64,000 nt of DNA from Anthonomus grandis grandis (taxonomy: Eukaryota; Arthropoda; Insecta; Coleoptera; Curculionidae), in assembly GCF_022605725.1 (NCBI RefSeq), contig NC_065551.1, positions 5,394,001 to 5,458,000 on the forward strand, read 5' to 3'. The position numbers and the translations under genes were made by a program. Positions 1 through 12,368 of this stretch are shown in pieces; position 1 is the first letter of the stretch; each line of letters begins with the position of its first letter. Under the pieces are notes generated by a model. The model worked only from the letters and a program-made list of their open reading frames with translations. It searched no databases and was not told the DNA's origin.

Positions 1-2308
1 TATCCATTTTAGATGCGTAGTTGTTTTTATTAACAATCATTTGAGTAACTCGATGTGAGCGTTATCGTGAAAATACAGAGTATATTGAGCTGTTATTAAA
101 TATTTATTTTAAAAATGCAATAGGCCTACACAAATCAAATACAAGTTGGACGATCAGAATATAAATTTAGCTTGGCAGATGACTAACGTTGTGGACTTTC
201 AAAAACTGAAGCCTTGTAGGGAGATTTAAATTGAATCAGTTTTATTTATACATCTAAATAGCCTCTAAATATCCAAATACCTCCGCGTAAAATTATAAGT
301 TTAAACTCTGAATGCAGAGAAATTTCTATATAATCGTACTTATTTTTCTCTGAAATTTTACCATAGATTATGGCAATACATGTAAAGTATTGTAAAGACT
401 GCCTAAACATTAACTTTCCCAATAATCGTAGTACTGCAGATTTGTTTTTTTTTTCTAAATTTTCTAAAGTGATGTTGGAAAATATGGTTTTATAATTAAT
501 GAAAACTTTGAATTTATACCAATGTTTTGTCTTCTATAAAATTAATTGAAGAAGTTGCCGCCAAAAAGCATATGTAGAACCAGAAAAATCTGAAAAAACA
601 TAAATTAATTGTTCTCAAGCGAAGAATCGATACCATCACCTCAACACTATTTTGATAGTATTATGCAATTCATGTTAGGTATCTTGCTTTACTTTACATT
701 TACCAATATTACCAACTCGTACATATTATCAGTTATATGCTTATGAACATGCGAATATAAACCAGTTGAAAGCTTATCCGCACCTGACATCTTATATATC
801 AATAATATTCATGTTAATGTTCGATGATTTTTGTGTTTATGTCTGTGTCTGTGTCTGCATAAGTCTTATACTTCGATACGTCAATTTTTTCCCAGCAAAT
901 CTCGCATACGAAAGATTTTGTGGATTTCATTGATGCTTTATATGATCTGTCTTAAGAGCCGAGACAAATAATGAGAATGGCTTAGAATTATTGTTAACTG
1001 GGGTTGCCTTAGGAAAGGCGGTCTTAGAAAAGACTGGATGTAAAATTGTAATAGCATTGGAAACTCTAAACAACCCAAGTGTCAGAGATATTCTGCCCTA
1101 CCAAACAGCACATTTAAATTTATAAAAAGTATTGACAAAGATGTGTATCCAATTACTCACGCTGTACTCCGAATTTTGTGTATGATGTGGGTTATTCTCA
1201 AGCCTGCGCCATATCAAAATATGGCTTCTAATGACAATGCTTCAAAAAAGGTTGATTGGCCTGGCACTATTCAATAGGTATGATAAAATTGAAGTGAGGC
1301 CGGAAGACATCGTTAAATTGTTTTGTAAAATTTGTGTCCATGTAAATCTAAACATATTTTCTTTTTTTACTTTTTATACAATAGTGAGATTTTCTCATTT
1401 ATGTAATAAAAAGTCCCAATAAAATCCAAGCTAAGAAAAATCTATTCGCGCTGTAATTTGAAAAAAGATTCGAAACATCAGCAACGTCAAATAATATTAC
1501 TTCTGAAAAATAATATTTTTTTTAGTATTATAATAAAACCATAGCAAACCGTTTATCTTGATAATAATTCCTTATAAGTTATGACGCATTTCATTTCAAT
1601 ATCTCTAAACGATTGTTTGCAGTTCCTCTTGTGAATAATCCATTTAAGATTTATTTAAAGAGTATCCTCCAAATTTCGATTGCCTCACTACTCATTAAGG
1701 ACTGTGTCGAATACTCCACTGTGATACTACCACGGATTTTGGATGTTCTATGATTGAGCTATCTTAAAATGTTTGATTTTAGTTAAAATTAATTATAAAA
1801 TGGATTATTCGATAAATATGCGTATGCGTATTCAATTATTGATGTAAGGCCCGTATATTACTATCAAAATGGTTTATGATTTTATGATTGATATATGTGC
1901 TAAAAAAATCGAAACCGATGCCCCCTTTTTCAAAATGTACCCCTAGATCCACCACTGTTCAAACTATTGACGATAACGTCGCCAAAGTTTACCAAATGGT
2001 GCTAAAGGACGGTCAAATTAAAATAACATAGACAGCAGAGACTATGAAATATGTCCAAAAAACGTGTTTGTCATGTACGAAATCAAGATTTAGAGTTGGG
2101 TGTCGCATTTTGTCACGTTAGATCAAACCCGTTATCAAATGAACATTTACAATGCTCTTTTGGTGCAGTTTAGGTGCAATAAATTATAGAGTTTTGGCGC
2201 TGATTAGTTACCGTAGACGAAACTTGAATACGCTATTATACACCCGAAATAAAAATACTTCGAATTCATTCGAATGGATCAAGACTATAGGTATAAGACT
2301 ATAATATA
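1..2308. other. AT-rich stretch without a recognisable gene
   Basis: I see no reading frame with a known motif, no RNA gene and no clear repeat here. The longest open stretch (1231-1422, +) has no recognisable domain. A short run of TGTC units lies near 841-858. This may be old transposon sequence beyond recognition. Confidence 0.5.
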
Positions 2309-3846
2309 CAGGATGTTTCGGGAGAAAAGGGAAATATTTTGGGAACATATTCAGAAGGTCAAAATAAGATAAATGAACCTATATGTTCTAATCAGATTCT
2401 TAACCGTTTCTGAAATAATCGGCTCTAAAGTTTTTTTTTGTAAATTTTTGGAATAATTATGATCTCTGTATTTCTAACTCACGTAGCAGGTATTTCATCA
2501 TGATCTGTTAATACCTCTTTTAATTGAATGGTAGTTTTGACAAGCAATGTTGTCAGTTTAAATAATTCTGAGCGTTTTAATTTGAAAAAAAACAAAGTTA
2601 CGCCATTACGTAATGCCTCACACATTCACCCAAAGGCAGTATGCTGACATGATATTCGTGTATGGTTTCTGTAATGGTAGCGCATTACGTGCTGTTAATG
2701 AATACCGACGTCGTTTTCCAAATCGAAGAATTCCTAATCGAAAAGTTTTTCAGACAGTTTTTGCAAATGCTCAGGAAACAGGAATCTTTCCAAGCATAAG
2801 AATTAATTCTGAACGGGACTAAATGTGGAAAATAAAGAAAATGTTCTGGATATGGCTGAAGAGAACGGGGTGTTAGTACGAGGCGGATTACAAAAGAACC
2901 TCGATTAGCATTACATGTGGACGATTGGAAGACACTTAGGAAAAACGGTTTTAAGCCTTTTCATATTCAACCGGTTCAACATCTTCAAGAGGGTGATTAT
3001 GGCTCAAGGGTTCAATTTTGCGAATGGATTCAACAAAATCGAGACCTACATAAATACATCTTATTTAGCGATGAAGCTCATTTTATCTGCTATGGAATTA
3101 ATAATCTACATAATGAACATCGGTGGTCAGATGAAAATCCTCATACCACGTTTGAACGAAACTTTCAACGTCGATTCAGTGTTAACGTGTGGTGTGGAAT
3201 TCTGAATGACCAGTTGTTTGGTCCTTTTGTATTAGATGAGCGTCTTACTGGAGAAGGATATTTACGCTTTTTGGAAGAACATTTAATACACATGTTAGAC
3301 AATATCCGCTAATTGTTCGACACCGAATGTATTTCCAACAGGATGGAGCCCCGCCTCATTTTAGTCGCTGAGTGCGTAATTTCTTAGATAATCGTTTTCC
3401 TGATTGTTGGATTGGCAATGAACCTCAAGTTTGGCCACCGAAGTCACCACACTTAAATCCACTGGATTATTGCCTCTGGGGATGGATGAAAGCTCTAGTG
3501 TACGAAACATCAGTAGAAACCGTAAAAGGACTCCTCAATCAAATTTTAAATTCTTCAAATATTATTAAAAACCATCCCCAAGCAATTAACGTGCAACACG
3601 AGCACTTAACAAACGTGCTGCAGCTTGCCTTGAAGTTGATGGGGGTATTTTCGAAAACATTTTAAATTAGTGGAATTTTGTTTTTTTACTAGTATTTGTT
3701 TTTGTTGCTTTTAAAATAAAAAAACTTCAGAACCGATTATTTCAGAAACGGTTGAGAATCGGATTAAAACATATGAGTTAATTTATCTTATGTTGACCTT
3801 CTCAATATGTTCCCAAAATATTTCCCTTTCCTCCCGAAATATCCTG
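2309..3846 (+). mobile_element. Tc1/mariner-type transposon A, complete with both ends
   Basis: The element is 1538 bp. It starts CAGGATGTTTCGGGAG and ends in the inverted version CCCGAAATATCCTG, with a TA dinucleotide on each side (2307-2308 and 3847-3848), the target duplication expected of the IS630/Tc1/mariner superfamily. The inverted repeats are about 120 bp and imperfect. They carry a subterminal block AACCGTTTCTGAAATAATCGG (2402-2422), mirrored at 3733-3753. Inside lies a broken plus-strand transposase (2613-3665). Both ends survive, so the copy could once be moved in trans, but it cannot make its own enzyme. Confidence 0.85.
2613..3665 (+). pseudogene. Tc1/mariner-type transposase of element A, broken
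   Basis: Would have encoded a cut-and-paste DDD transposase acting on the ends of element A. The N-terminal helix-turn-helix region (YADMIFVYGFCNG, then RRFPNRRIPNRKVF) is readable from 2613 and resembles the insect DUF4817 type. The frame is lost near 2820, resumes from about 2917 (FHIQPVQ, FSDEAHF with the first catalytic Asp, RRFSVNVWCGI), stops at 3310-3312, and resumes in a third frame with FQQDGAPPHF (second Asp) and SPHLNPLDY (third Asp). A TGA interrupts the third block at 3369-3371. At least two frame changes and two stops make it dead. The second and third Asp are 40 residues apart; sister copies B and F have 41. Confidence 0.85.
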
Positions 3847-5049
3847 TATAATATATGTGTATTAGACGATTATGTTCAAATAGGAAAAAACATTATTGGA
3901 GCATGCTACGCATTATTACTGGTAAAGCTAAAAGCAAAGATTTCGAAAAGCAACATATTTGCAAAAAAAATTGTTTCACCAAGACCATACGCCCTCTTAC
4001 CATACTTCACTATTACAGTACACCATGAATTACAATTTATATTGCTTGACCTTGGTCTTACTTACTAACCTCAAAACATTTCTTTTAGTTACATAATCTA
4101 AAAGTTTTGCTCTAGAACAGATATTTTTTCCTCAACTTTCACTGGACATTCTTTGAATATATAGATAATTACTAAGTTTACCAAGATATCATAATAATTT
4201 TTAATAATAACCATTGCCAAGACATACAAATTTCCAGTTGACATTATAAAGCTATTAATATCTTTACACGAGGAAGTAAAATGCAAAAGTACTTAAAATA
4301 TATTTGTATGAGATAATTAAAAACATCAGTTTAAAAATCGCATTTTGTATCAGTCAAATAAAAGCTTAATTGCTATATGCCTATAGTAGGATAACTCAGT
4401 CGTAGGCTAAAGTAATAATGTAAATGCCTAATAATCCCAATATTGATCAAGAAGTTAAAGTTATACAAGTTAGGAAAATATCATATAAAATTGACTTTCC
4501 TATTTTAATTAAACTCTAAGTACAGCATGAGTACTCTCATACTAATCGGCTCGAATCAATATTTCCCCCACTTTAAAATATAAATCTAAATAATGCAGAT
4601 ACCATCTCTGTCTTCTGCTATGGTTGTATGACTTATGATGAACTTTTCTCTTTATGCTTTACTATCTTTTTCTATCTACAACAAAAGATTAGACAATTCT
4701 AAAAAACACCAATTTTTGCAGCACGTGACTAGACACTGCTTCTTATAGGCAACTTCCATACTTACACTGATGCGGCAGTCATCTAGTATGGCTGATCTTT
4801 CTTTTCTCGAGTTTCTGATGATCTTTCGTTTCTCGAGTTAATCGAACTGAATTGAAATTGTTTTTCGCTAAGAAGCTTGATAGCTTAAAGTTTTTTGTTT
4901 TGACTGTTTCCTGTTCGGACTGCTGACTAATTTGGAGTCACGGCATTTGAATCACATTTTTCGTATTCCTAATATTGATCATCAGTAGTACTAGTAATTG
5001 TGAAGGGACAGTGTCCCGAGGGTAGATCTAAAAGTTCTTTTCCACTAAC
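3847..5049. other. No gene seen; short tandem duplication at about 4793-4836
   Basis: The minus-strand open stretch at 4098-4286 has no recognisable motif. A sequence of about 22-24 bases containing GATCTTTC and TCTCGAG is repeated in tandem near 4793-4836. Nothing else stands out. Confidence 0.4.
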
Positions 5050-5900
5050 CACTGAAACCTCTTTATTACTGGTACCCTAGCTCGCTATCCTTCCCAATCT
5101 CCTTAAGCAGGCAATTCGTCTTTCTAACGATGGAGGGCAGGCCTTCCCAGTTAAGGTCCTTTAGTCCCTCCCTTGGCAGAAAGAGAGAACCGGTTTCTGT
5201 CCTGATCCTAGCACAGCTTTTGAATTCTCCTATAAAATGATATGCGGTTTCTTCCGCCATAGGGCACAGAATACTGGGTGACCTGTTAGGACTCCAATTA
5301 AGTCTGCTATATTCCCTGTGTACGGGCCAGCAGCCACGCTAACCTAGCTTGAGTTAAATTCGATAGCGCTATTTCTCTATTTTCATTATTTCTATAGCTC
5401 TACTTAAGTTGTCTAGGATATGGGAAATGTGTCTCTTACTTAGTCCAAAGTAGGGCTCCGGGCCGATCGGTAAGAGAGATGATCCGATTCTTGCGAGCTT
5501 ATCACTCTTAAACCAATTTGGAACTGATCCTGGGTTTTTGGATGGCTTTTAAGGTAGCTCTTTAACTTCTTCACTTATGACAACCTCTAAGGAAGAATTG
5601 CGAACACTTTTGCTTTTCTAAGGCAGAAAGCTTGTCCCCCATCAGTGTCGCTACAGTACTCTTCGGCTCTTGACAGCCGGGTGTGGGTCATTCTTGAACC
5701 GTCTGTGTACCATATTTGCAAATCCTTTAAAGAATGAACTTTTGGGCTAAAATATATTTATCGCTGCTTGCTATATCACTCTTAACGGAGCCTCCTAGCC
5801 ATACAGTCTTTTAGCTTTGCATTAAGTTAGAGCAGCATTTGCACTTTCTTTCAATTGAAATGTTTAAGTGCCGTTATACATTTTTTAAATTATTTAAAGG
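5050..5900 (-). pseudogene. RNase H and C-terminal end of a non-LTR retrotransposon, decayed
   Basis: Read on the minus strand, the order matches the 3' end of an RNase-H-bearing LINE. First comes IWYTDGSRM (first RNase H Asp; about 5720-5690), then DKLARIGSS followed by GPEPYFGLS (last RNase H motif and the linker typical of these elements; about 5510-5450), then EETAYHF with a downstream CARIR block (5260-5066). Frames shift repeatedly and stops are present, so no protein is made. RNase H would have removed the RNA strand during target-primed reverse transcription. The same organisation appears in much better condition at 39410-41210, which supports the call. The clade is uncertain (I/R1/LOA group). 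Confidence 0.65.
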
Positions 5901-5984
5901 TGTAAACGATATGCTAATGAGCCTATTAAATTATCATAATCATCTTCTATTCAAACAATCCCGATTTCAACATAACAACGGTTT

Positions 5985-6150
5985 GTGCTTCGATTGTGGC
6001 TAATATTGTTGACGACATTTTAAGTAATTAAAATTAAAGTAAACTAGGCGTTTTAATCCTGCTTGATTACACTAAAGCTTTTGACCTAATTAATCATAAA
6101 ATATTAGTTTCCCTCCTACATCACATCAAATTCTCCATTTACTTTAGTAT
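5985..6150 (+). pseudogene. Reverse transcriptase fragment, Jockey/CR1-like LINE
   Basis: A short plus-strand stretch reads as part of a LINE reverse transcriptase: a block beginning ANIVDDIL, then LLDYTKAFDLINHKILVSLL. The Asp of LLDYTKAFD is the first catalytic Asp of the polymerase. Stops lie between the blocks and the surrounding sequence is not recognisable. This is a small scrap of an old element, opposite in strand to the RNase H LINE pieces on either side. Confidence 0.6.
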
Positions 6151-6639
6151 TTTTATCAGCACGGGTATAATGGGTGATTATCGATGGTGAATATTTATAT
6201 AAAATTAGGCTGTAATATAAAATTATAATATTAAAGATGTATAAGTTGCGGTAAGAATAAATGTAGCACATTCAACTATTAATTATTTTTCGAAAACATT
6301 CAAGATTTTGGGTTTAAATACTAATTTCTTTGGGATAATCCTCAAGTAGGGAAGCAGAAAAAGTTAGAGTGGTACGTATTTTAACTTATTAGCGTCTTCA
6401 GAGAACAATAGCTATAAATCAAATAAGAAAAAAAAATTATATACAAGCGAGCATGAGTAGCTAGCATAGAATATGCGTATTTAGCTCCAGTATCTCTATT
6501 AGGCAGAAAATAAAATTTGCCTAACAAAATTCATACTCTGTGATGGTTTTTAAAGTATGAATCGATAATAATTATTAATTAATATTCGGAGGTAAAAGTT
6601 CTTGTACGTTTTGGATATAGTCAAGGTGTTATTCTTTTA

Positions 6640-7900
6640 CTGTTCTGTCCTTAGATTAGATTAGAATAAAGAGATGGAGTTGGCTCTAAAGGCTTGCTCC
6701 ACAGAGTCCTACTTACATCTTTCAAACTAAAGGAAAGATTTGCTTCTTCTCTTAACAGAGACTGCATTATTCATACTACCTTCGGGTTGCAGTTCAGAAG
6801 GTCTTTGCTAAAGTTGGTCGTATAGGTTTTTATGAAACATTTAGCCTGTCTTTGTCTGAGTATTTTAAGCCATCATGGGATTGTCTCATAACTTTGAGTT
6901 TTTGACCAAACCTTTAAGAGTCTTGCCGCAATACCACAGAATAGCTTAAATCCTATTAATTTATGACTAGAACCTTTCTTGGCTAACTTGTCTATTTCCT
7001 TATTTCCTTGGTGGCCTTTAGAAACTGGATTTTACCTTAATATAACTGTTAACGCTTTATTGTCTGAATATATGTGTATGGCACACTATTGAATGACGGT
7101 AAGTTCTGCCTGAAACACTGTGGCATATCTTCCTAACCTCAATATTTATCTTTGGCTGAACCCTTATTGATCATTAAGCCATCTGTAAAATATTCTGCTT
7201 TTGTTGGAGGGCCATCCTTCCAGTCCTGCCTGTCTGTGATTTTGACAGACAAGTGTGAGGAATTATCTTGATTGGTGATATGTCATAGATTTATTTGACC
7301 TGTTGATGTTCCTCTATTTTTCAACTCCTAACTTTTATTTGTCCTTTTATAAACAAAGCCTGTTCTTGTGGGCCTGAATTAGGCCGCATTTATTTCTGCT
7401 TCTATACAGATGTGATTTGGCGGAGGATCGAGCAGCTTCTCCATGGCCTCTCATGACTTCGCTAATGCATGCTAGCTTTGGACGCTCTGTAGTTACCTGA
7501 TTGCTATAGTTTGTGAAATCTGCCTTCTCCAAGCGATTGAACCATATAATAATATGGGTTTTATTATTATTTTGTACAGCCATAAGTTTATTTTTAGGCC
7601 CAGGCCCCAATTTCTGCCACACAGTCTCCTGCATTTGCCTAGAGCACTTTTTGCCCTAAGTATGGCCTTGTTGACATCTGCTCCCAGAAAAATATTTGGT
7701 CAATAATGACTCCTAGGTATTTACATTCATTCGAGAACATATTTGTGTTTTGTTTAGTTTTGGTTCGTTTAGTCCTTCCAGGAATATTTTCTTTGTGAAA
7801 GGAATTATTGTGGTTTTAAGCGAGTTTATCAACAAGCTTTTATTCTACCATTTATAACTGACTGCTGCAGGAGTGCATCCACGGGATTAGCGCAATGAGC
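6640..7900 (-). pseudogene. RNase H LINE fragment: end of the reverse transcriptase plus RNase H
   Basis: On the minus strand from about 7870 I read SLKTTIIPFTKK and a block like KYLGVIIDQ (end of the polymerase and thumb), an LLDPPP block (about 7430; compare LLSLPPLDL in the better copy at 39410-41210), YFTDG (about 7200, RNase H first Asp), CHSVSGRTY in place of ATVFQAEL, and IDKLAKKGSSHKLIGF (about 6990). The order is that of an RNase-H-bearing LINE, with many stops and frame changes. It lies on the same strand as the 5050-5900 remnant and may be a second copy of the same family. There is no intact polymerase core. Confidence 0.6.
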
Positions 7901-8059
7901 GTTTCCGCAAAGATCATTCACCAAAAAGTCGTTAACATGATAATAAAATTATAAGAAATTTTGATCTTCAGAAATGTTAGTTTTAGAACAAATTTAAAGG
8001 AAATAAATATTAGGAAGAAATAAAAAAACGATCTTAACAGTTTATGTATTTTTTTATTT

Positions 8060-8260
8060 ATGTTTATGTTGGCGTATTCAGTATTACAAACTATTTTTTT
8101 CTAAAGGCACGTATTAATATTATTAAAATCTTCAATTACGGTAATTCGAAGATCATATATTGAAGCATCTGTGAGTCTATAAGCTTTTTCTTTAAGCACT
8201 CATAAACAATCTAACACCGATAGATCACAGGATTGTTGTACGGTACCCAGATTATATTAC
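8060..8260 (-). pseudogene. C-terminal scrap of a Tc1/mariner-type transposase
   Basis: Reading the minus strand gives CDLSVLDC, then VLKEKAYRLTDASIYDLR, then EDFNNINT. This matches the region around the third catalytic Asp and the C-terminus of the DUF4817-type transposases elsewhere in the window (compare SPDLTPLDYSIWGQMKALVY in element F). No terminal repeat could be assigned. It lies next to a plus-strand scrap of a related transposase at 8480-8800, in the opposite orientation. Confidence 0.5.
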
Positions 8261-8479
8261 ACATTCAGGGATATTTTTTTTTATCCAAGAATGTGTAAAT
8301 ACTTGTTTTAGATATATTCAAACAGTAGTTCCTAATTAGGGCTTCTTAATTATCTTCTTAATTACCAAATTAATAAAAATTATGAATTTATAAAAAATAT
8401 ATTCTATTTACCAACAAATCGCCATTTTCTTTTATAATTGCCAGGTATTGGTCATTAGAAAATGAACATTTAAATGTGA

Positions 8480-8800
8480 AGAAAGAAGAACATAATATCC
8501 ACAAAAAAGTGTGATAATTTGGTCAGTATTTCAGGTGATAATACTAGAGGCAAATTAAATAAGGAATGATATTTGCAGATGTTACAAGATGAAATCATAC
8601 CGGCCTTATGGAATTTTGATGTGAATATACATTAGATGTAATTCAAGGAAAATGGTTGCCTTACTTATAATGCACACCCAATTCAGAAATGCTTGAAAAG
8701 AACGTTTCCTGAAAATGAGCATATAATGGTCAATAAGGTCAGAGGATTTAATTCTCTTTGACTTTTTTTGTAGAGTCAGTTAACTCAACAAAAGTACAGA
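8480..8800 (+). pseudogene. Middle part of a Tc1/mariner-type transposase
   Basis: Plus-strand reading gives LQDEIIPALWNFDVN, then FKENGCLTYNA, then LKRTFPENEH, then RSEDLILFDFF in another frame. These correspond to FQQDGxPPH (second catalytic site, with Asp changed to Asn) and RSPDLTPLDFF (third catalytic site). Stops and a frame change show decay. It is probably related to the opposite-strand scrap at 8060-8260. Confidence 0.5.
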
Positions 8801-8935
8801 TTACTCCTCTAAGCATATTTAAAAAGAATATGTGCTTGTTAATGATGTTATGTTTGAAATGATGCGGTTTGCCGATAAATTTATTTTAATTTTTTTATTA
8901 ATTACTGCTTACGTTATATTATTCTTCCTTTTTTC

Positions 8936-9485
8936 ACTGTTATCGATTAATGAATGTTTGCGATCACTTCTGACCGTTTTTCCCTATTTCTGGTGAAGTG
9001 AATTAATTCTCCTGTGGTTTCTGTTCAATGTTTGCTATTTCGACATCCTCTTTCTGCCTAAACCCTTTTTTCTTGATTTTTATTTATGGAGACCAGTCTT
9101 CATATAACCAAGTCCTCAGATCCTTAAGTTTTGTTTACTCGTTCCATGTTTTCACTGTTCTATGAGAGTTTAGCATTCTGGAACTTTGAAATGAATTTTG
9201 ACTTTTTTATGTTGATGTTAATTCCCATAAGTCGGCCGTGCATTCCAACTATGTCCAGCGGCCTTTGGAAGTCATTCATATTATCTGCTATTAGGACTGG
9301 TTCATCTGCATACCATTTGTATTGTTGGTCCATGTGCCATTTACTTTGATGCCTAATTGTTCTCCTTCGAGAGCTTCTTCTGAAAGATGTTTTCAGAGTA
9401 AATGTTAAACAGAGGTGGGGAGAGGACATCCCTGTCTGAATACTATCAAATTACTCCCGATATTCTTCGCAATGTCCGAGAACCC
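8936..9485 (-). pseudogene. RTE-like reverse transcriptase fragment
   Basis: Minus-strand reading begins near 9480 with FRQGCPLPTSV (polymerase motif after the primer grip), then EALEGEQLGIKVNG, then WYADEPVLIADNMNDFQ (catalytic YADD changed to YADE), then DIVGMHGRLMGININIKKSK (thumb). It continues in other frames to about 8940 with ENMERV and SEDLVI. The order and wording fit RTE-clade LINEs. The altered catalytic box and frame breaks make it inactive. A second, more decayed relative lies at 55390-56060. Confidence 0.75.
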
Positions 9486-9894
9486 TTTGAACAATTGTAT
9501 AGTATTCTATATTATATAGAAGTAAACAGCAAACATTTTCAGTAATTAGTAGTTACAATTAAAGATAAAATTAAATTCAATGTTTCGGCAATCAGCAGGT
9601 CTTGAGAACAAACATCAATGTATTGACTTTTCTTAACAACTCTAAGTCATAAATTAAAAACAGAATGATAGCAATCTCCTACTTCTCTTCTATAGTTCGA
9701 CTCACATTGAACATACATATTGCCGAGATGTGCGGCGATTGCATTTCGTCTCTCAGCGGCAAGGGTAGTATGTGGTTTTAGGGATGGCATCAGTCTCTTT
9801 AACTTAACATTTTGTATATGAATATCTGTTGCATGTATGATGTATATACATAACTAAAATCCTACTTGTCCTTCTTTGTAAGGCCTGCTTTTAA
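9486..9894. other. No gene seen
   Basis: No recognisable motif on either strand and no clear repeat. Confidence 0.4.
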
Positions 9895-11310
9895 GAATGA
9901 ACAAAAGGGTGAGGTCACAAACTACAGAAGTCTTTGCATTTAGGCCTCTATTCCCAAACTCTTTAAGAGCTTGATAAGTAAATAATGGGGCTGTGTCGAA
10001 ATGTAGTAAATATGCCTCAACGCATTTTTTTCTGGTCGATCGGTACTCACAAATTTGTTCAATATCAAAATATTCTTAGCAATGCCTTGGAGGATTTAAA
10101 ACAAATTGACTCAATTTATACAGATTTTTTAAAAGCCTTTGATCGAGTTGATCATTGTTTCTTTGAGTACGTTGTATGAGTTGGGTTTTGGTGCGGCTAC
10201 TCTCGGTTGGATCGCTAGTTTTTTATAAGTTATAAGCTGATGGTGAAGATAAGTTCTTCTTTGGTTAAGCAATTATTGTACCTCAAGAGGGGATTTTTTT
10301 AAAATTTTCTTTAATTTGTTTGCATTGGCTTTCAAATTATAAAAACAATTCAGTGTCAAGTGGATCAGACACTTTTGCAGGAAGACTTGGATAGACTTGC
10401 TGATTGGCTTAGGGAATAAGCTTAGTCTGAGTGTGCCCAAGTGCTATTCTAATTTCTATCTTTTATAAGGGGATCAGAAAACATATTACTTCCTATCAAA
10501 TTTTTGAGGAACAGTTGAAATATGTAACCAAAGTAAGAGATTTGAGAGTCATTTTTGAAGAAGCTATTTTTCAATGAATATCTAAATGAAATTACCAGTT
10601 AAATGCTTAAATTTGTTCTCAGGGATTGTAAAAATGTTTTATTGGTACTATAGGGAATGTTTATTGCTCGCGGGTTCGTACTAAGCTAGAATACGCCTGC
10701 ATAGTTTGGTCACCATATCAGGCAGTACACAACTTATCAGTGGGAAGAATTCAGCATACATTTTTAAGGTTTTATGCATTCAGGTTAACTGTGTTTATTG
10801 CCAATCATGATTAGGCGTTAATTGAGAGTAGTTCAAATCTGGTTATTTTAGAACGTAGAAGGAATGTGTCGGGTATAACGTTTGTACATAAGCTAAAAAA
10901 TGGTTATATAGATTTTAGTAGTTTGCTGGAGTGCATTAACTTAAAATAACTAACTAGGGTAAGAAGGGATGCTTTTCAATCGTTCGTATCATCGTATCTT
11001 TCAATCAATTCGTATTCCATTTCACCGTATTAATTATAGCCAAAATTCTCCCATAGATCGTTACTCTAAATTCATAGTTGCAACATTAAAGTATTTGGTC
11101 TGTCGGCGAATTTATTTAAGCTTATATCTCCATTAACGTATCACATATTTTAGTAATTTGTTATATTATGAAGAATTATTATTATACTCTTGAAATACTA
11201 CTTATGGTTTTTATCTTGGGTAACTTTAAATTAGCTTGTAAATTACTGTTATTATATCGTTAAATTATGTAATGGGGTATCCCGTCATTAATAAATAAAG
11301 TTTGTTCTCA
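9895..11310 (+). pseudogene. 3' half of a Jockey-like LINE reverse transcriptase
   Basis: Plus-strand reading runs VTNYRSLC near 9920, then LEDLKQIDSIYTDFLKAFDR (first catalytic Asp; about 10090-10145), YELGFGAATLGWIASFL, then thumb-region blocks (KLEYACIVWSPYQ near 10690). It runs out in a poorly conserved tail that ends with AATAAA near 11292-11300, a plausible LINE 3' end. Stops are frequent and the YADD box is not recoverable. The element is truncated at its 5' side, as is usual for target-primed insertion. Confidence 0.7.
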
Positions 11311-11654
11311 CTGCAAATTTCTTACAAGTTTGTAACTGTTTCCAAACTATTCTTGATGCGCATGCGTAAAATATTACAATTTCTGATCGATTTGAAACCG
11401 TCTGTGCGAACATCAAATACGGGTTGACTGAAGTTCGTATTAGGCAAATCAGCATTCTGTCAAAATAAATTCAATATAGCCGCCTGTAGGCACACATTGT
11501 CTTTGTTCTGCTTTGTTTACATTGTAGTTTAAAACGAAAATTTCTATTTTGTGTGCTCATTTGCTTTTTTCTTAGAAATATCTAGTCATTTTCAATAGTT
11601 GATAGTGTAAGGAGCAAGGTAGCGTTATTTTGGTTTTGATTTAGACAGTATTTC

Positions 11655-12040
11655 ATGCAATTGTTTATTTTGGCGAGTAAAATGTCAAGGACTTGTTGTG
11701 AATTGTGGTAGCAGAGGTGACCAAGACCTAACTAAGTTTTATAAGATTTCCAAAGAACTAAGTTTCAAGCATAGACTAGACCTTAATGAACTCTCCAAAA
11801 AGAGAGGCCAACAATGGATAAATGCAATTAAAAGAAATTCTGAAGAAGAAGAAGAAGACTTATCAGAAAGTGTATTGGCCTATGGTCGAGTGGGCAGCAA
11901 ACATTTCTTGTCTGATAGATACCTAAGTAGTCAGTTCTTTTCTTTAATCTGTAATGGCGGCTGTTGGGCTCAGGGTTTCATAGAATGTTGTTGGATATTA
12001 TCAAAATTTGGTTGCCAATCCAACCCAAACCTAACTTAAT
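11655..12040 (+). pseudogene. THAP-type zinc-finger domain remnant
   Basis: Downstream of an ATG near 11681 the sequence reads MSRTC in one frame and VVNCGSRGD in the next, so one base appears lost. After that comes FYKISKE, KKRGQQWINAIKRN and GSKHFLS (to about 11910). The spacing matches the C2CH THAP domain, a DNA-binding module common in insect transposons (P element) and host proteins. The usual Cys before SKHF is Gly, so the third zinc ligand is lost. The reading then continues without recognisable domains to 12039. With a frameshift and a lost ligand it is probably not functional. It could be transposon-derived. Confidence 0.65.
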
Positions 12041-12368
12041 GTTAATATGGTCCCTTAATTAATACAGTCACTAATTTTGTACTTTTACAAAAACATGTAA
12101 TTATTTGCTTTAATCTTTACACTAAATAATTGAACCAATTTTATATGGTAGGTAAGCCATTCAATTAGAAGATTATATGAATGTTGATTGGATACAAACT
12201 TTATCTATGGGTTATGGAAATATCAGTTCTATACAAAATGGCCGCAAAATTCTGCTTAGCACAATATCATCACTATCACTTATCACACCTTCTAGGAAAT
12301 TTACTAGTTCATTCCCTTTAACTGGTGGGATATTGGTCGAACCAGTTAAACTGTTTTCGGTTTTACTT

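Noticed and set aside
1231..1422. Small plus-strand frame
   Set aside because: No similarity, no supporting context, and AT-driven.
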